DNA from: Pseudognaphalium luteoalbum
Taxonomy: Eukaryota > Streptophyta > Magnoliopsida > Asterales > Asteraceae
Direction of reading: 5' to 3'
DNA: 64,000 nt
NCBI GenBank assembly: GCA_963422505.1
Contig: OY730195.1
Span: 112,063,444 to 112,127,443 of the forward strand
The position numbers and the translations under genes were made by a program. This document shows, in pieces, positions 1-12,556 of this stretch. Numbering within the stretch: position 1 is the stretch's first letter; every line of letters starts with the position of its first letter. The notes below the pieces were generated by a model. The model made no database searches, was not told the DNA's origin, and worked only from the letters and a program-made list of their open reading frames with translations.

Positions 1-946
1 CTATTTTAGTTAGTCTGACTATTCCTTAATTAATTACCCAATTTTATAATTAAGGCTAGGATCTATATTTTCAGTTATATGAAAAGGGTCGCCGTAATCA
101 TATAACAAAATACTTTTGTCTATTTCATTTCTATGAAACTCCTAGATCTTTGAGATTCATTGATACCTATCAATGGCATGTTAATCTCGTTTATGCTCAT
201 CTACCATTCATGATTGGTATGCCGAGGATCATGAACTAGATGGTGAACTAACCATGCAAACCCCGCGTAGTGCCCGGCTCGAGTACGCTCGAGAATCGCG
301 AGTCCACATCATCTCTCAATATGTCCTCGTATTAATGTGCCGGTTAACCACACACGCTCCATTAACAGTCCATACGAGAAATGTGCGGTTTTCATGGGTT
401 AGCATAATATTCACATTTTTCTATAGCTAAAACGGGATTTTGTTTTACTATTTTAAGCCTACTTTTAATCTTGACATCATCCTATCAAAAGTCCTCGGTA
501 ACTCCATTGAACGCACAAAGAAGCGGAGAAGCAGGTCAGCGCGAAGCTTATTAAAAACCTACTTCTTTAGGGAATCAAAAAAACCCGCCTTATAACTCTC
601 TTATAGTTTGTTCTCTATGGGTGAGCCGATTTATCAATTGACTGACGATGTATTTAGACTTAAATGATACATATATATAAATCATATTATATATAAGGTC
701 TCTCTTAAACATTTAAGGTTCAGGGTTCTATTTTAAAACATTTTAAAAATTGAGCATGTATTTTAAACCATTAAAATACTAAGGTCTGATTAGTAAATAA
801 ATTAAATGTATACATATATAAATCTATTATACATATATATTTAATTTAGTTATTTGGACAAAATAAAAGACAGTTTTATTTCCAAATAATATAATTTATC
901 TGCATTTTGTATTGCTAATCTTATTAAGCCTACGCTCTGATACCAC
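1..946 (-). mobile_element. Untranslated internal region of an LTR retrotransposon (partial)
   Basis: This stretch lies inside the element whose 5' LTR follows at 947. It ends in the complement of a tRNA-Met primer-binding site next to the LTR edge, so it is the leader that follows the LTR on the minus strand. I see no long open frame and no gag or pol motif, so coding sequence, if any, is beyond the window. The class (Copia, Gypsy or a non-autonomous TRIM/LARD) cannot be decided from this piece. Confidence 0.6.
934..945 (-). other. Primer-binding site, initiator tRNA-Met type
   Basis: On the minus strand this reads TGGTATCAGAGC, the standard plant retrotransposon primer site complementary to the 3' end of initiator tRNA-Met. 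It lies one base from the LTR edge and fixes the element's orientation as minus. Confidence 0.85.
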
Positions 947-1830
947 TGTTGGGTTTTCTATTCCCTAACTAGATTAACATATGCAGCAGAAAATAACAAT
1001 TAATCTAGAGCAACTAGGAAACTAAACCCTATAGGACCGTTACTTAATAAAGCTATTAACAATAACAAAATAAATAGATAAACGAGAAAATACTAACCTT
1101 TGAGAAAACCAATTTCTCACGCGCAGACAACCTTGCAGAACCTTCACGCAGACTCCTTGCTCGACTTCCATGCTTTGGATGGTAAGTACCCAAAATAGAA
1201 TACCTCTAATGCGTCATACCCGTGAACCAAGAGAAATTCCCAAACTCCTAGGGTCCCGACTCTAAGTCATGTAAACTCTTACAAGAAGTAGGAATGAGAA
1301 AGACAGAAAGAATTGAACTCTATTCAATTCTGGGATGGATGGAAACCATGGATTAGGCCTCTATTTATTGGGGAGGAGGAGACCTTGAGGTTTATACTCC
1401 AGCCGATGTGGGACAACTGAATTCGGCATCCAACCGCCGGTTGGAGCTTCCAACCGCCGGTTGGACTTAATTCCTGCCCAAGTAATTACGCGTCAACTCC
1501 TGGTCAAACCCTAATCCATCTAACCGCCGGTTGAACCTTCCAACCGCCGGTTGGAACTCGCTTCCAGAATGTTCCTTTTAGTTTCTTATTAATATTCAAT
1601 TAATAAACTAACTAAACATTCTTTATTGTTTCCGTTAACTACTTTTAGCTTCTAATTAATATATCAACATTGATAAATTAACAAACTAATTAATTAACTA
1701 TAATATTAATTCTAATAAATATTATCTCTCTTATTGTTTCTCTTACTGTTCATCGAGGGCAACCCAAAAAGAACTCTACCTTTAGAATAGTCTTACCAAT
1801 TAGTTATGACCTTGGACACTATTTCCAACA
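947..1830 (-). mobile_element. 5' LTR of a minus-strand retrotransposon
   Basis: An 884-bp segment bounded by TGTTGG and CCAACA, a perfect 6-bp terminal inverted repeat with the canonical TG...CA ends, and preceded by a primer-binding site. The partner LTR is outside the window, so no target-site duplication can be checked; the right flank is CGTAT. It contains four GC-rich palindromes, listed separately. Confidence 0.8.
1430..1556. repeat. Four CCAACCGCCGGTTGG palindromes in an LTR
   Basis: Four copies of a 15-bp palindrome (arms CCAACCG and CGGTTGG around one C) start near 1430, 1450, 1520 and 1540; the third has one change in each arm. Spacing is 20, 70 and 20 bp. The same design, with other arm sequences, occurs in other LTRs of this window. 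Confidence 0.85.
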
Positions 1831-1940
1831 CGTATAATGGGGACAACCTAAAATAGCAATATGGGACACACGGAGTACAGTATATTTTTATTTAAAATGT
1901 CCAACATTACTATTTTGGATTGTCCCTTTATAAGTGTATG
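1831..1940. repeat. Small fold-back sequence beside the LTR
   Basis: About 35 bases starting near 1835 (GGGGACAACCTAAAATAG and on) are an imperfect inverted copy of bases around 1895-1935 (ACTATTTTGGATTGTCCC). This is the size and form of a small MITE, but no clear target-site duplication is visible. Confidence 0.4.
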
Positions 1941-2176
1941 TTTAACCAATAAAAAAAATTCAGTCGAAAGATTTAATATTTGATTAATTAAAAAGTGTAG
2001 TTAGTGGAAAATAAGTAGATTTAATATTTTAGGGTTTTTCGATATTTCTTTTGATAAGTTTTTAAGGAATAAGTGGAAATGAATTATAAGGGGGTATTAT
2101 TAAGTAAAAAGATCATACGAAAAGATATCGAAATCAAAAAAGAAATTTAAAAGGCTAGTTTAGTCATTTATATACT

Positions 2177-2356
2177 AAAAGGACTAACTTGGGAAAAAGT
2201 ACAAAACATAAGGATGACCATTGTAATTAAAAAAATAAAAGAATTAACTTGAGAAAAAGCACAAAACATAACAATGACAATTATAATTAAAAAAGTAAAA
2301 GGACTGAGACTGAGAAATTGAAAAATCATAAGGATAAAAAATGTAATTTACCCTTT
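2177..2356. repeat. Three 60-bp tandem repeats upstream of the SR-protein gene
   Basis: Three diverged units begin at 2177, 2237 and 2297, each starting AAAAG and carrying a shared run like AAAACATAAGGATGA followed by TGTAATTAAAA. The period is exactly 60 bp. They end just before the TA-repeat that precedes the transcribed region. Confidence 0.7.
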
Positions 2357-2395
2357 ATATATATATATATATATTATATATATATATATATATAT
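2356..2395. repeat. TA microsatellite in the SR-protein promoter
   Basis: About 40 bp of nearly pure TA, about 300 bp upstream of the start codon and close upstream of the likely transcription start. It may supply TATA-like sequence, but a specific TATA box cannot be picked out of it. Confidence 0.8.
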
Positions 2396-2695
2396 CACTT
2401 CCCTTTAATTACTGATTTCACTTTTCTTTTTCTTCCCCTTTCCCATCAAATTAGGGTTTAAAATTACTTCACAATCACATTACATTTCAATTCATTCAAT
2501 TGGATCGTAAATCCTTCAAATTCTTCACACAGGTAATCACAGTTCACATAAATTTATAACTTTTAATAATTTAACAGACATGATTAGGCCTATTTAAGCT
2601 TTTCTCATTCGCTTTTTTTGTGTTTGTAATTATTTTTACATAATTCGATTAGATACAGTTTATGTATTCAATTGTGATAATTTAGGTGAAAAACG

Positions 2696-4375
2696 ATGTC
2701 TCGTGTGTACGTTGGCAACCTCGATCCTCGTGTTTCTGAGCGAGAGCTTGAAGATGAATTTCGCGTTTACGGTGTTTTAAGGAAGTATGTTTATATCCTG
2801 GATTATGTATCTCTATGTTTGATTATAATTTCTGATATACGTATTTTTTGCATCATCCGACCTTTGTAGCATTTGTTTCTTGTGAAATTTGTTATTTTGT
2901 TTGGAAAATGGTTTTATATGTGTAACCAACTTTCATCGATGCAATTAAATTAATTATATCCATGCAATTAGGTTTCAACTTGATGCCAATTTTTGGAAAA
3001 TACATAAAGTTTTTGTTTCAGAACCACTGCAACCGAGTCAGATTTTTGTATATATTTAGTTATTTGAATCATTTTGTATTTAGTTGAAATGTGGATTGGA
3101 CAAACTGGTAACAAAGCAGGCTAGTTGCATTGATTAGTAAATACATTGATACTTTGACTACGAAAGTAAGTTATTTGTTGTTTTCTTTGTTAATAAAATA
3201 TCGATGATGATGTTCTATTATACATTAAGGTGATGTGACAAATTTTCTACACCTGAGATTATAGGTATTCTGCTTCTTCTTCTTCTTTTTTTTTTTAAAA
3301 AAAAGAGATTTAAAGCTTTGTGTTTTTGAAAAATCTGACATGTGTAATATTATGATCAAATTTGTAAGTTTTTTTATTGCGTACAAGTGTTTAACCACTG
3401 TTCTTATATCTTGTTCTGTGCCATAACATGTGTTTTTGGATGATTGTGGAAGTAGTAGTTAATTTGTAGTATAAAGATGAGAGTCTCTAATTGTAACTGA
3501 ATTAATGCAGTGTGTGGGTTGCTAGAAGGCCACCTGGTTATGCATTTGTTGAGTTTGATGATCGCAGGGATGCACTAGATGCTATTCGTGCATTGGATGG
3601 TAAGTCTGTTTTTGCAAATCAGTATTATTACTGTGATAGTTGATTGAAGTTATTGTTATTGAATTTGTTTTACTTGTTAATGCATCAACTGCAGTTTTCT
3701 TTTGTCTGTTCACATAAATGTAGGTTTATTAATCAGCTTTAAGTGCGCTGATATATCTTTCTAGAATTTCTTTAATCATCGCGATTATAATACAATGGAA
3801 TGTATTACAATTACCAACATTACGACTATATTTCGATGGATTCAGGAAAGAATGGATGGCGTGTAGAGCTCTCCCACAATTCAAAAGGAGATGGAGGAGG
3901 CCGTGGTCGTACTGGTGGTGGTGGTGGCCGCGGACGTGGTGGTGGTGATGGTGATGACCTGAAGTGTTATGAGTGTGGTGAGCCGGGCCATTTTGCACGT
4001 GAGTGTCGCTTACGTGTTGGTCCACGTGGGTTGGGAAGTGGGCGGCGGCGTAGCCCTAGTCCTAGACGTCGAAGGAGTCCAAGTTATGGGCGTCGGTAAG
4101 TGGAAATTTCTTTATTATTTATTCTTTATCGCGATGCTATCAGTGGCGGAACTTGAACCTTAGTATTGTGGGGGCAATATTTATCTTAGAGTGTGTTTGG
4201 CACGTGAGCTTCTTGGAGCTTATAGGAGCTTAAACTTATTTTTCCTATAAGCTCAAACTTTTAACATCGTTTGACAGACAAAACTTTAAGAGCTTATTGA
4301 AAAAGTAAGCTCTGGAAAAATAAAGCTACTTGAAGTAGTTATAATAGTAAGCTTCAAGTTACAAAAGGAGGAATT

Positions 4376-4418
<43 letters not shown>

Positions 4419-6017
4419 CATCTTATATCATCATATATCATATATTTTTTATCATCATATATCATATTTTTTATCATTTTATCATTTTGCAAAGAAACAA
4501 GGTATTTTCATTTTCAGCCCTCCAATTATAGGTATATTCGCTAGTTACACCCTCAAGTTTAGGAGGGGCCGGAACCCACCTTGCCCTTGTATTGTTAGTA
4601 TCATATAGGCATGTTTGTGCTACAATCCTTTGTATAATTAGAGAATTTAGATACTAAGCATAGTCGAAGTTTATATTCAGATTTTTTTCCTGGGTCTTTG
4701 ATGGGTATCAACTATCAAGTCACTGCATGTTCTATGGGACCATCAGGGCAGTGGCAATTCTAGGATTATGAGTGACCTGTAGCACAATTTTTTAAATTAT
4801 ATTATTCATATTATATTATACAGAATACAAGTAATTACTTATAAATAGGTGTATTATCTGTAGCACCAGTGTCCAACCTCTTATAGACCGGTAGCACCAG
4901 TAAATAATACTTTTCTTTTTACAAAGAAATTTACACTTCACAGACTAAATGGACCCCTTGCCACGGCTATCCCTACCTTCAATGTATCTTCAGCCCTACA
5001 TCAGGGTGCTTTGAAACACATTATCGTTGTACTTTTTCCATCCAAATGTTAGCTGCAGATATAAGTCTAATTGACAACTTGGAATGTATTGAGGTGCTGG
5101 TTGAGACAACCGGTTTGTATATATTGACTGGTGTTTTTGATTCCATTTGGTAACATATTACAGCGTTTATGCAAGTTAAAACAGTATGCTGCATCTACAG
5201 TATCCAATAGTATATCTTCTTAACCTTCTAGTCCAAATACATGTATAGGGTTTGAAGTTGCTTTGTTCTGACGAAGTTAACCTGTCACGTGGGATGGTCA
5301 AAGTGTACATTTTTTGGGAAAATGTGTAGGCAAATTCTAGTGAATAAAATTGTTATTTTTCTTCAAAGTGCCGGAAATATATACCCCACTTTAAAAAATA
5401 TTATTTTTTTGGGGGGATGAAAAATTTATTTCCTGCAACAACATCACTCAATTACTAATGTGCTGATGTGCTTATAAAATAGTTGGTATGGATAACGAAA
5501 GTCTATTAGTAAATTATGGAGTATTGACCTTTCCTGTTTTCCCCATAACGTACTTGTTTACAGGAGTTATAGTCCACGCTACAGTCCTCGAGGAAGAAGG
5601 TCTCCACCTCGTCGTAGCATATCACCTCGCAGAGGTCGTAGCTACAGCAGATCACCTCCATATCGCCGTGCCCGACGCGATTCACCATATCTAAATGGGT
5701 ATGCTGTTCATCCTCTCATTGATTCTTGTTTAAAGTTCCTTCTTTTGGCAAGAATTTAATAACTAAAGATAAAGATAAACTATGGGAATTTATGTATTGT
5801 TTAGCCAATGACAAAGGTATCAGTTATCCGAGAGAAGGTAGGAATTTTGATCTGCAGGTCATACCTTATGGTCATCTAGAAGTATGAACTATGAAGTTTA
5901 TAATTTTCTGGGATGACCTCTCTTAATCAGTTAATCTTCATTATACTGATGCTCAAGGCATGCACACATTTCTTTAAATTAATCAATTTTTGTTGGAATT
6001 TTGTTTTCAGAGTTTAA
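2696..6017 (+). CDS. RSZ21: RSZ21/RSZ22-type SR splicing factor (RRM, one zinc knuckle, RS tail)
   Basis: A plant 9G8-like SR protein that acts in the nucleus in splice-site choice: the RRM binds pre-mRNA and the phosphorylated RS tail recruits spliceosome parts. I read coding exons 2696-2784, 3511-3599, 3846-4095, 5564-5698 and 6011-6017, all with GT-AG introns and matching phases, giving 189 aa, the usual size. RRM: residues 1-70, with RNP2 VYVGNL at 4-9 and RNP1-like RPPGYAFVEF at 36-45. A Gly/Arg-rich linker (74-97) leads to one CCHC knuckle at 100-113 (CYECGEPGHFAREC), then an Arg/Ser/Pro tail ending SPYLNGV. The start follows a predicted 5'-UTR intron (about 2533-2685), common in plant SR genes. 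The last exon adds only two residues. Intron 3 (4096-5563) is long and repeat-bearing; in plant SR genes long introns are often alternatively spliced, but that is not shown here. RSZ21 versus RSZ22 is not settled. Confidence 0.93.
4376..4418. repeat. CA/TA microsatellite in intron 3 of the SR gene
   Basis: About 25 bp of CA repeat runs directly into about 18 bp of TA repeat. It is a polymorphic-marker type of sequence inside the longest intron of the gene. Confidence 0.9.
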
Positions 6018-6399
6018 GGACCGAGGAAGAGGGTGAAAAATGTTGAATGGTGATTGGGTAGTCCTGCTTCTATGTTTATGGTGATGATGCTTTGTGAACA
6101 GAAGTAGTGTTTCAAAATATTATTATTATGACATTTTTGTGTGTTGGACCTGCTGCACTTTGTGGCCGCCGCCAAAGGGGTTGCTGTCGACTCCATCTTA
6201 GAGGTCTTATTTATACTTCAATACTATTTAATGGTTTTTGTTTCTTTTTACTGTAATTGTTTGCGTTTCCTTTTGAAGTATGGTATGATATCTATGGAGT
6301 ATATGGTTTCTAAACAAGTTTTTATATCTTTTCTCTGCTGTTTTGAGGTTGGGTTATCACCTGAGAAACGGCCCTCGTCCTCTACTTTCTGCGTCTTAG

Positions 6400-6910
6400 A
6401 CTCTGCACTAGGCCTCCTTGTGGTTTTTAGTGACTATGCACTTCGACTCAAACTGCAACCTTTGGCTATGAACGTCATGCTATAGCATTGTGTCTACATC
6501 TATGCACTATTCCCGCTTGTTGCTCTTTGTGGTTTTAATGACTACTTAGAACTGCCATCAAACTGCAACATTTGGTTATGAACTTCAAGGTTTAGCATTG
6601 TGTCTGCATCTCTGCACCACATCTACATCTCATTGCCCCATGTCGTCTGTTCATGGCCATTCAAACTGCAAATTTTGATTACAAACTTCATGGTTTAGCA
6701 TCACATCTCTGCATCACACCTGCGTGTGTTTCTCCATGTTGTCCTTAGCAGCTATCTTGAGCCGTCACTCAAACTGCAATTTTTTGGTAATGAACTTCAG
6801 GGTCAGCATCATGTCTGCATCTGCCCTACACTCAGCTTATTGTTGCTCCTTGTAGTTCTTAGCAGCTACAATGAATGGGTTTCTCAAAAGGCAAACTTGG
6901 TTATGAGTTA
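6400..6910 (+). repeat. Four diverged repeats of about 107 bp behind the SR gene
   Basis: The core TCAAACTGCAA recurs at about 6448, 6558, 6661 and 6769 (spacing 110, 103, 108). Each is followed by TTTGGTTATGAACTTCA-like sequence and then AGCATTGTGTCTGCATCT-like sequence. Copies differ at many sites, so the array is old. Several medium open frames here are by-products of the repeats and not credible genes. Confidence 0.75.
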
Positions 6911-8896
6911 ATTTTTTTAGTGACACCACCCTCTGTGCAACAAAGCTTCATGTAGTTCACGGTGCTGTTTGTCCGCCATAAAGGTAAAGATAGTAACTAG
7001 ATTACTTAACTGCACCTTTTCTTTTTTTGTTTTGTTTTTTAAAAAAATAAAACTTTCGGTCCATTTGGGAACTCTTCAAAAGTCTGCATACATCGTGGTT
7101 TGCTTAGCAAACTTGTAAAATGTGTGTCAAATTTCATTGATTGTAGCAGATACATGAGTAATATAAATCCGGCGATACTTTGCTACTTCTTTTAGTAACT
7201 TGGGATGCAATTTCATGTTATTCCAGTACAAACTGAAACAAAATTATTTTATGTCTACACTCTTGATTAAGTTTTGCATGTTACCATTCGGCCATTTAAT
7301 AGGGATAGTACGCATTGTACAATCTGCCATCAACGCTGTCATTGCATCGGTGATGATGTACTATTGAATAGTGTTTATAAGGCTTTGACATGTTTTGTAG
7401 TATTTAAAGTTCTGTCTACGCCTCTGTTCTAGGGCTTTTAAAATATGATAGTTTTATATGGTACACAACGTTAATAGGTTGAAATTTTGCTTAGGACTTG
7501 TTTAACAAAGACAGATTCATCATTTGGATGAGTCCTAGCAGCCGATAGTTTTCTGTTCCTGTACTCTCGAAATACTTTTGTTCTCCATTCTATCAAGAAT
7601 GATTGTGAGTTGTTAGGATCCTACACCAGTCGCAAAGGAGCTAACAAATGATTTCCGTTGGTAGTGACAAATGAATCCTTTTCACATCAACAAATCAAGT
7701 GCAGAGTTTTTTGAAAAATGACGAGTTTTTATTATTATAAATTAGTAGCAAGGATATCGACAAATAATAGCGATAGAAGAAAAGGAATGAGCTGAAAAAT
7801 TAGTCCTTTCATATCTTATTTGCATCATGTCAATTTATTTAAATCATGCTCTTATGAAACTTTCGAATAAAAGTATATACTTACATTGAAGATATATTGT
7901 AACAACCTCACTTGGTTGGATTATTTCTTTGTGATAGTAACATCTATAGTAGATTCTATCAAAATAAAAAAGAGCAAACATTTGAGGAATCACCTAACCT
8001 AATTAATTAATTAAATCCATCATTGAAATTTCCTATTTGGTTTTTACCCGTTTTAACTTTTAATCCATCACCTTACACATCTAATTCATACTACTTCACA
8101 TCATAACATGTTGAATTTATAAGTATGATCACAAGATTAAAAAAAAAGGGTTAAAGGTCATGGAATTTTCGCATACTTGTTTTTCCAAATTATCAATATC
8201 GTATGTTTGACTTGCCACTCACCTTCATCCGAAAAAGAAAGAGACCGCATGAAAGCAGTTTTTCCTAATGGTGATACCGCCAGGTTTGAAACTTCAATCT
8301 TTTAGCAGTAATTCTAGCAAAACAGGTAACCAAATAGTTGTTGAAGTCGCTACATTTCGATGACCGGTCACGTATATAAGGGTTGAAGTTTAAAAAAATA
8401 CTCATGTAGTTCAACCTTCAAATTGAAGTTTTTGAATATGGATGGTATGCGAAGAGAACAAGAAAATGACGTCATGTTCCTATCAAAGTTACGGTAACCC
8501 TGCGTGTATGAACTACAACCGAATGCAATTGTCAAAAGTTAGTGAATTACTGAATTTTCTAGAATAACCAGTTATAATAATAAGGTATATATGATATATA
8601 TATAACATATAAATAAGGAGTTCATGAATTATATGTGTAAAAAATACTGTAGTTCACTTGGGTGGTTAAAGAATTGTTCCCAACAAAATAAATAAATAAA
8701 CAATGGAGTAATAACATTTGTAAAGTTGGGACAAAAAGGAACATTAAAATTACTTGGGGGACTATTCACATAAATAAGTTAAAATAACCTATACAATCTT
8801 CTTAAATTAAGTCTTGCAGCAAACGATAAAGAAAGCCCCTCAATTTGCAATTTCTTTTCACTTTTTGTTTTTTTGAGGAAATAATCAGAGACAAAG
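6911..8896. other. Intergenic region between the SR gene and the LSM12-like gene
   Basis: AT-rich sequence with no open frame of note and no transposon ends I could define. The last 80-100 bases are the likely 5' UTR and core promoter of the LSM12-like gene. Confidence 0.6.
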
Positions 8897-11300
8897 ATGG
8901 CAGCGATGGATGGTGGTGAGTTTGCAGTTGGATGCTTATTATCGATCAAAACCACATTCGGTGACGAATTTGAAGGTCAAGTTATAACCTACGATAAGCC
9001 ATCAAACATTGTTGTCGTTCAAGAAGGATTGAAATCAAACCCACAATCACGCCGTAACATTAGGTTACTTAAAGCTGATTATATCAAAGAATTCTCCTTT
9101 TTAGGTCAATCTGATGACCCACTTGATCTCAAGAAATGTTATCTTGATCTTAATTCACTTCAATCTAAAGAAGATGCTGCTGTTAGGTATTTTTTCTTTA
9201 ATGCCTTCCATGTGTTTGATTAAATGTCTCAATGAATTTCATATTCAAAATCACAGTTTTTCTCTTCCCTTTCTGTGATGGGAACCCTTGATGTTCATGT
9301 TTGTGAAGTTTTTTTCTCTGTTAATTTGAAGTATAAGTGTGTGTAAATCGTTTGTAAGATTGGTGAATCTTGATTGGATTATTGTAGGCAAGCAGAGATA
9401 GATGTAGAGAGGATTGGGGTTGGTGTTACTGCTGAGGCTCAGAGCATTTTCGATGCGTTGTCAAAAACGTATGTATCTCAATTTATTTTCTCTCTTTGTT
9501 CTTTACCAGTTTATGTTGATATGTATACTTCGATGCCTATGCATTATATATCTCCCGCATACAATTTGTGTTTGTAATCGAAGATCTTCAATGATATTAG
9601 TTATACAGAAAATCAATTATTATGCTCTAAGTTTCGTTAATTGCTAATTATGATCCGATAACATTCTTTATTTGGACTCGCATTATAGGAAAAGTCCAAG
9701 TATGCTTTGTATATAATGATTACTAATCTCAGTACTCGTAGCAAATGCAATAATGGCTAGTGAGCTGTTAATGGTACTGGATCATTATCTTTGCAGCAAC
9801 TACTCTTGAGAAATCTATTTTAAACCTTTTTAGTTGAAGAACACACGGGATAGGAAACTATGTCTACATCCTTTTTCTTTTAGTTTAACTATGGTCCAGA
9901 CTCCAGAGCATACTTAACAAAGAGGTCCCTTCCACTAGTGTAGATCTGTAAGATAAGAGTAACTCTTTTCTATAAAAGCCCTTTCTGTGTCTTTCCTACC
10001 TTTTACATCTACTTAAATATAGACCATTAGCCTCCATATTTCTTGTTACATACATGATAAATCTTGTAGAGTTACACATCCACCACATTTGCAACAACAA
10101 ATTAACTCCAATTTTGTCTGTAATTTTGCATCCGGCTCTATTCAGTGGCAGAGCTTCGACAATTTCTTTGTCTGTGTGTGGTGGGGGAGTGGGGGCATGC
10201 AAAAAGTAAAATTCAGCATCAACTCATTAATTAACGAATGTGTATAGCTTGGTTCAACTAGACAGACTTACAGCTCGAATTTCTGAACGTAGCATTTAGG
10301 ATGGTTGATACAAAAATTGTGATTTAGTTATAAAGGGTAAAATGAAGATCTATTAACCAACTGTTGGTATACCATATACACTTAGATAAGCACAATTAAC
10401 TTAAAAATGGTTTCATTTATTATTTCTTTTATCATAAATTGTAAAAATTGATTTCTCTTATCAGTTAACTAAAAAATGCAGGATTAATCATCCGTTCATT
10501 CCATAACATGTATTAAATTTTGAGACGTCATAAAATTTAAGTTAAATGAGTAGAAAATATTTTGAAGTTCAAAAATTACACTAGAAAGTCTGATCTTGAG
10601 GTTTGAACTTAAGCCTCAGGGGTAAGAAGTGTACACCTTTACCAACTTGCCCGTACCTAAACTACGTATTCAGCATTGAAATTTTATGTATATACCCCTG
10701 CCCCTATGAAGCTCTGCCAGCGACCCTTCTCTTACATGTTACATGTAGAACAATAGAGTTTTTTTGGGTAAAGGGTAAAAGTTTACCCGGTAAATAATGT
10801 AGAACAATAGAGTTCAAATTGCACAACCCTCATCCCTTTCATACAAACTAAGAACTTGTTTTTGGAAGGTTTGCCTGCTTTTTTGTAATATATATGCATT
10901 TTCATCATTGGTACTTTAATCAGGTTACCCGTTCGCTGGGATAAGACTGCAATAGTAGTGATGAGTGAAGTTCGTGTTAGCAGTCCATATCTTGCTGAGT
11001 CTGTTTCCGGAGGAACTGCTGCTGCAAATGAGCGAGTGAGGAAAGTGGTAAGATATTAAACCCCTTCTGGACAGATATGGAATTTAAAGATGGCAATTTT
11101 CACCCACTTTCTTGTTAGTGGGTTGACTCTGGTTTATTTTACGTTTATAATTATAACATCACTTTCCTTTAAGTAAGCTTAATCATAGCTCTTAATTATG
11201 TAGCTTGGCGATCAGGTTAACTTTTTTTATTCCTGTTTTTTTCTCTCTGCAGCTTGAGCTCGAAAGGAGGAGGTTACAAACTCGTGGAGGTGGTCAGTGA
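8897..11300 (+). CDS. LSM12-like RNA-binding protein
   Basis: I read four coding exons, 8897-9186, 9388-9468, 10924-11047 and 11253-11300, with GT-AG introns and matching phases, giving 180 aa and a TGA stop. Residues about 5-60 form the divergent Sm-like fold of LSM12 (VGCLLSIKTTFGDEFEGQV). Residues about 85-165 match its anticodon-binding-like (AD) domain, with the typical helix 'AEIDVERIGVGVTAEAQSIF' and the strand 'LPVRWDKTAIVVMSEVRV'. The tail is charged (ELERRRLQTRGGGQ). LSM12 proteins elsewhere associate with ataxin-2/PBP1-type complexes and RNA metabolism; the plant role is little studied. The start codon has AAAGATGG context and is followed by a second in-frame ATG three codons on. 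Intron 2 (9469-10923) holds a probable DNA transposon. Confidence 0.9.
10143..10722. mobile_element. Probable non-autonomous DNA transposon in intron 2 of the LSM12-like gene
   Basis: The left end CAGTGGCAGAGCTTC is mirrored by the right end, which on the minus strand reads CGCTGGCAGAGCTTC; both are followed by G-rich runs. The 580-bp element has no coding sequence. I could not find a clear target-site duplication, so the superfamily (hAT-like is my guess) is open. Confidence 0.5.
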
Positions 11301-12556
11301 ACTTGGGAAAAGAAACTACAAGATACCAAATCATGATCATTTCAATTTGTGCCAATTGTTCAAGACAAGTTGGGTTCAAGTCAAAGTTTACAGCTTTTAT
11401 AAACTGCCTTATGCTTTCTCTTTCACCCTACCTGTCATCTATAGATTCAGTTAAATATTTTCTGAGATTAGTTTCTGCATTCTGATTTCTTGCTAACTCT
11501 GAGCCTTGAAAATGCAACTTAGATAGAAACAGAATCAGGAGGTATTTAATTAGTCTTCTGAGGAGATTGCAAAATTTGAATTAAATGCTTACAAATAGGG
11601 TGATCTGGGTTGTGTAATCGTGTTTCAAACGCGCTTAATTCAAAAATTATTTAAAAAGGAAACCAGTTGAGCAGGGTGAAATTCGCCCGAAGTCTATTTT
11701 TAATGCATATAATATCTTAGACTGAATTTTTAAAATTTTTTTGATGATGGTGTACGGACTGATAATGTTGTTTTTTGATATATAAAAGGATAATAAGTGT
11801 TTGTAGGTCAAACTGGTCCTTTTATATCCATTCTAAACTGACACGCTACAACCCAAATGTGATTGGATGCGTTATCCATTCGGCTATCTTGCTATCTCAA
11901 CTTCAGATGCTTAAATGACATCATCTCTCACAAACACGTTTTTTGCGATATCCTAGCCAATGAAGAAGCCACACATGTTTCTATTCAACTACCCTTGTGA
12001 ATGGAGGTCACAAAAGAAAGAACACTATAACATCTGTCAATTGTACTCAAGAAGTCGATCAAGGATGTGGTAAGCTAAGAGCATGTGACTCATCTCATCA
12101 AGGAGATTTAAAGATAGACACCTAAGCAAAACAATCAAAAAGAGGGACGGATAAGGTCCGCGTCTGCTTTAAGTCGGGTGAGTAGCTGGAATCAATGTGT
12201 CAAAATATCCAATGCGTTTTCGTTTTCCTCTACTTTTACTCGTATCTTCGCGTTGACCCACATCAGGTAATGTAGCTATGTCTCCAACTTTCATACTTAT
12301 ATGTAGGCTTGATCAACTTTCATACTTATGGATGTAAATTGAGTTAGAGTAATATCCAAGTTGCATAGCATGCTCAATTTTTACAAATAACTTGATATTT
12401 CACAAGTCCTTAGCTCTTGGTTACAAAGTATGGAGGCTGTAACAACACCGTTAACTATTTTCAGTATATTAATTATTAAATTATATTACACTAACTTGCC
12501 ATAATTCAAACCAATTGACTAATCAAATGTTACAGAGGTTTCACTTAATTTTTGTA
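11301..12556. other. 3' UTR of the LSM12-like gene, then intergenic sequence
   Basis: The first 200-300 bases are the probable 3' UTR. Beyond it I see AT-rich sequence without credible genes or definable repeats. Confidence 0.5.

Noticed and set aside
3729..4025. His-rich open frame on the minus strand
   Set aside because: It is the antisense of the Gly/Arg-rich exon of the SR protein; the sense exon has splice sites and domain motifs.
4180..4350. hAT-like end (GTGTTTGGCACGTGAGCTTC) in intron 3 of the SR gene
   Set aside because: I found no matching right end or duplication, so I do not call an element.
4750..4970. Possible inverted-repeat element in the same intron (CAGTGGCAATTC / GTGGCAAGGGG)
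   Set aside because: The match between ends is too short and uneven.
6141..6485. 114-aa open frame behind the SR gene
   Set aside because: It overlaps the 3' UTR and the 107-bp repeat array and has no recognisable protein features.
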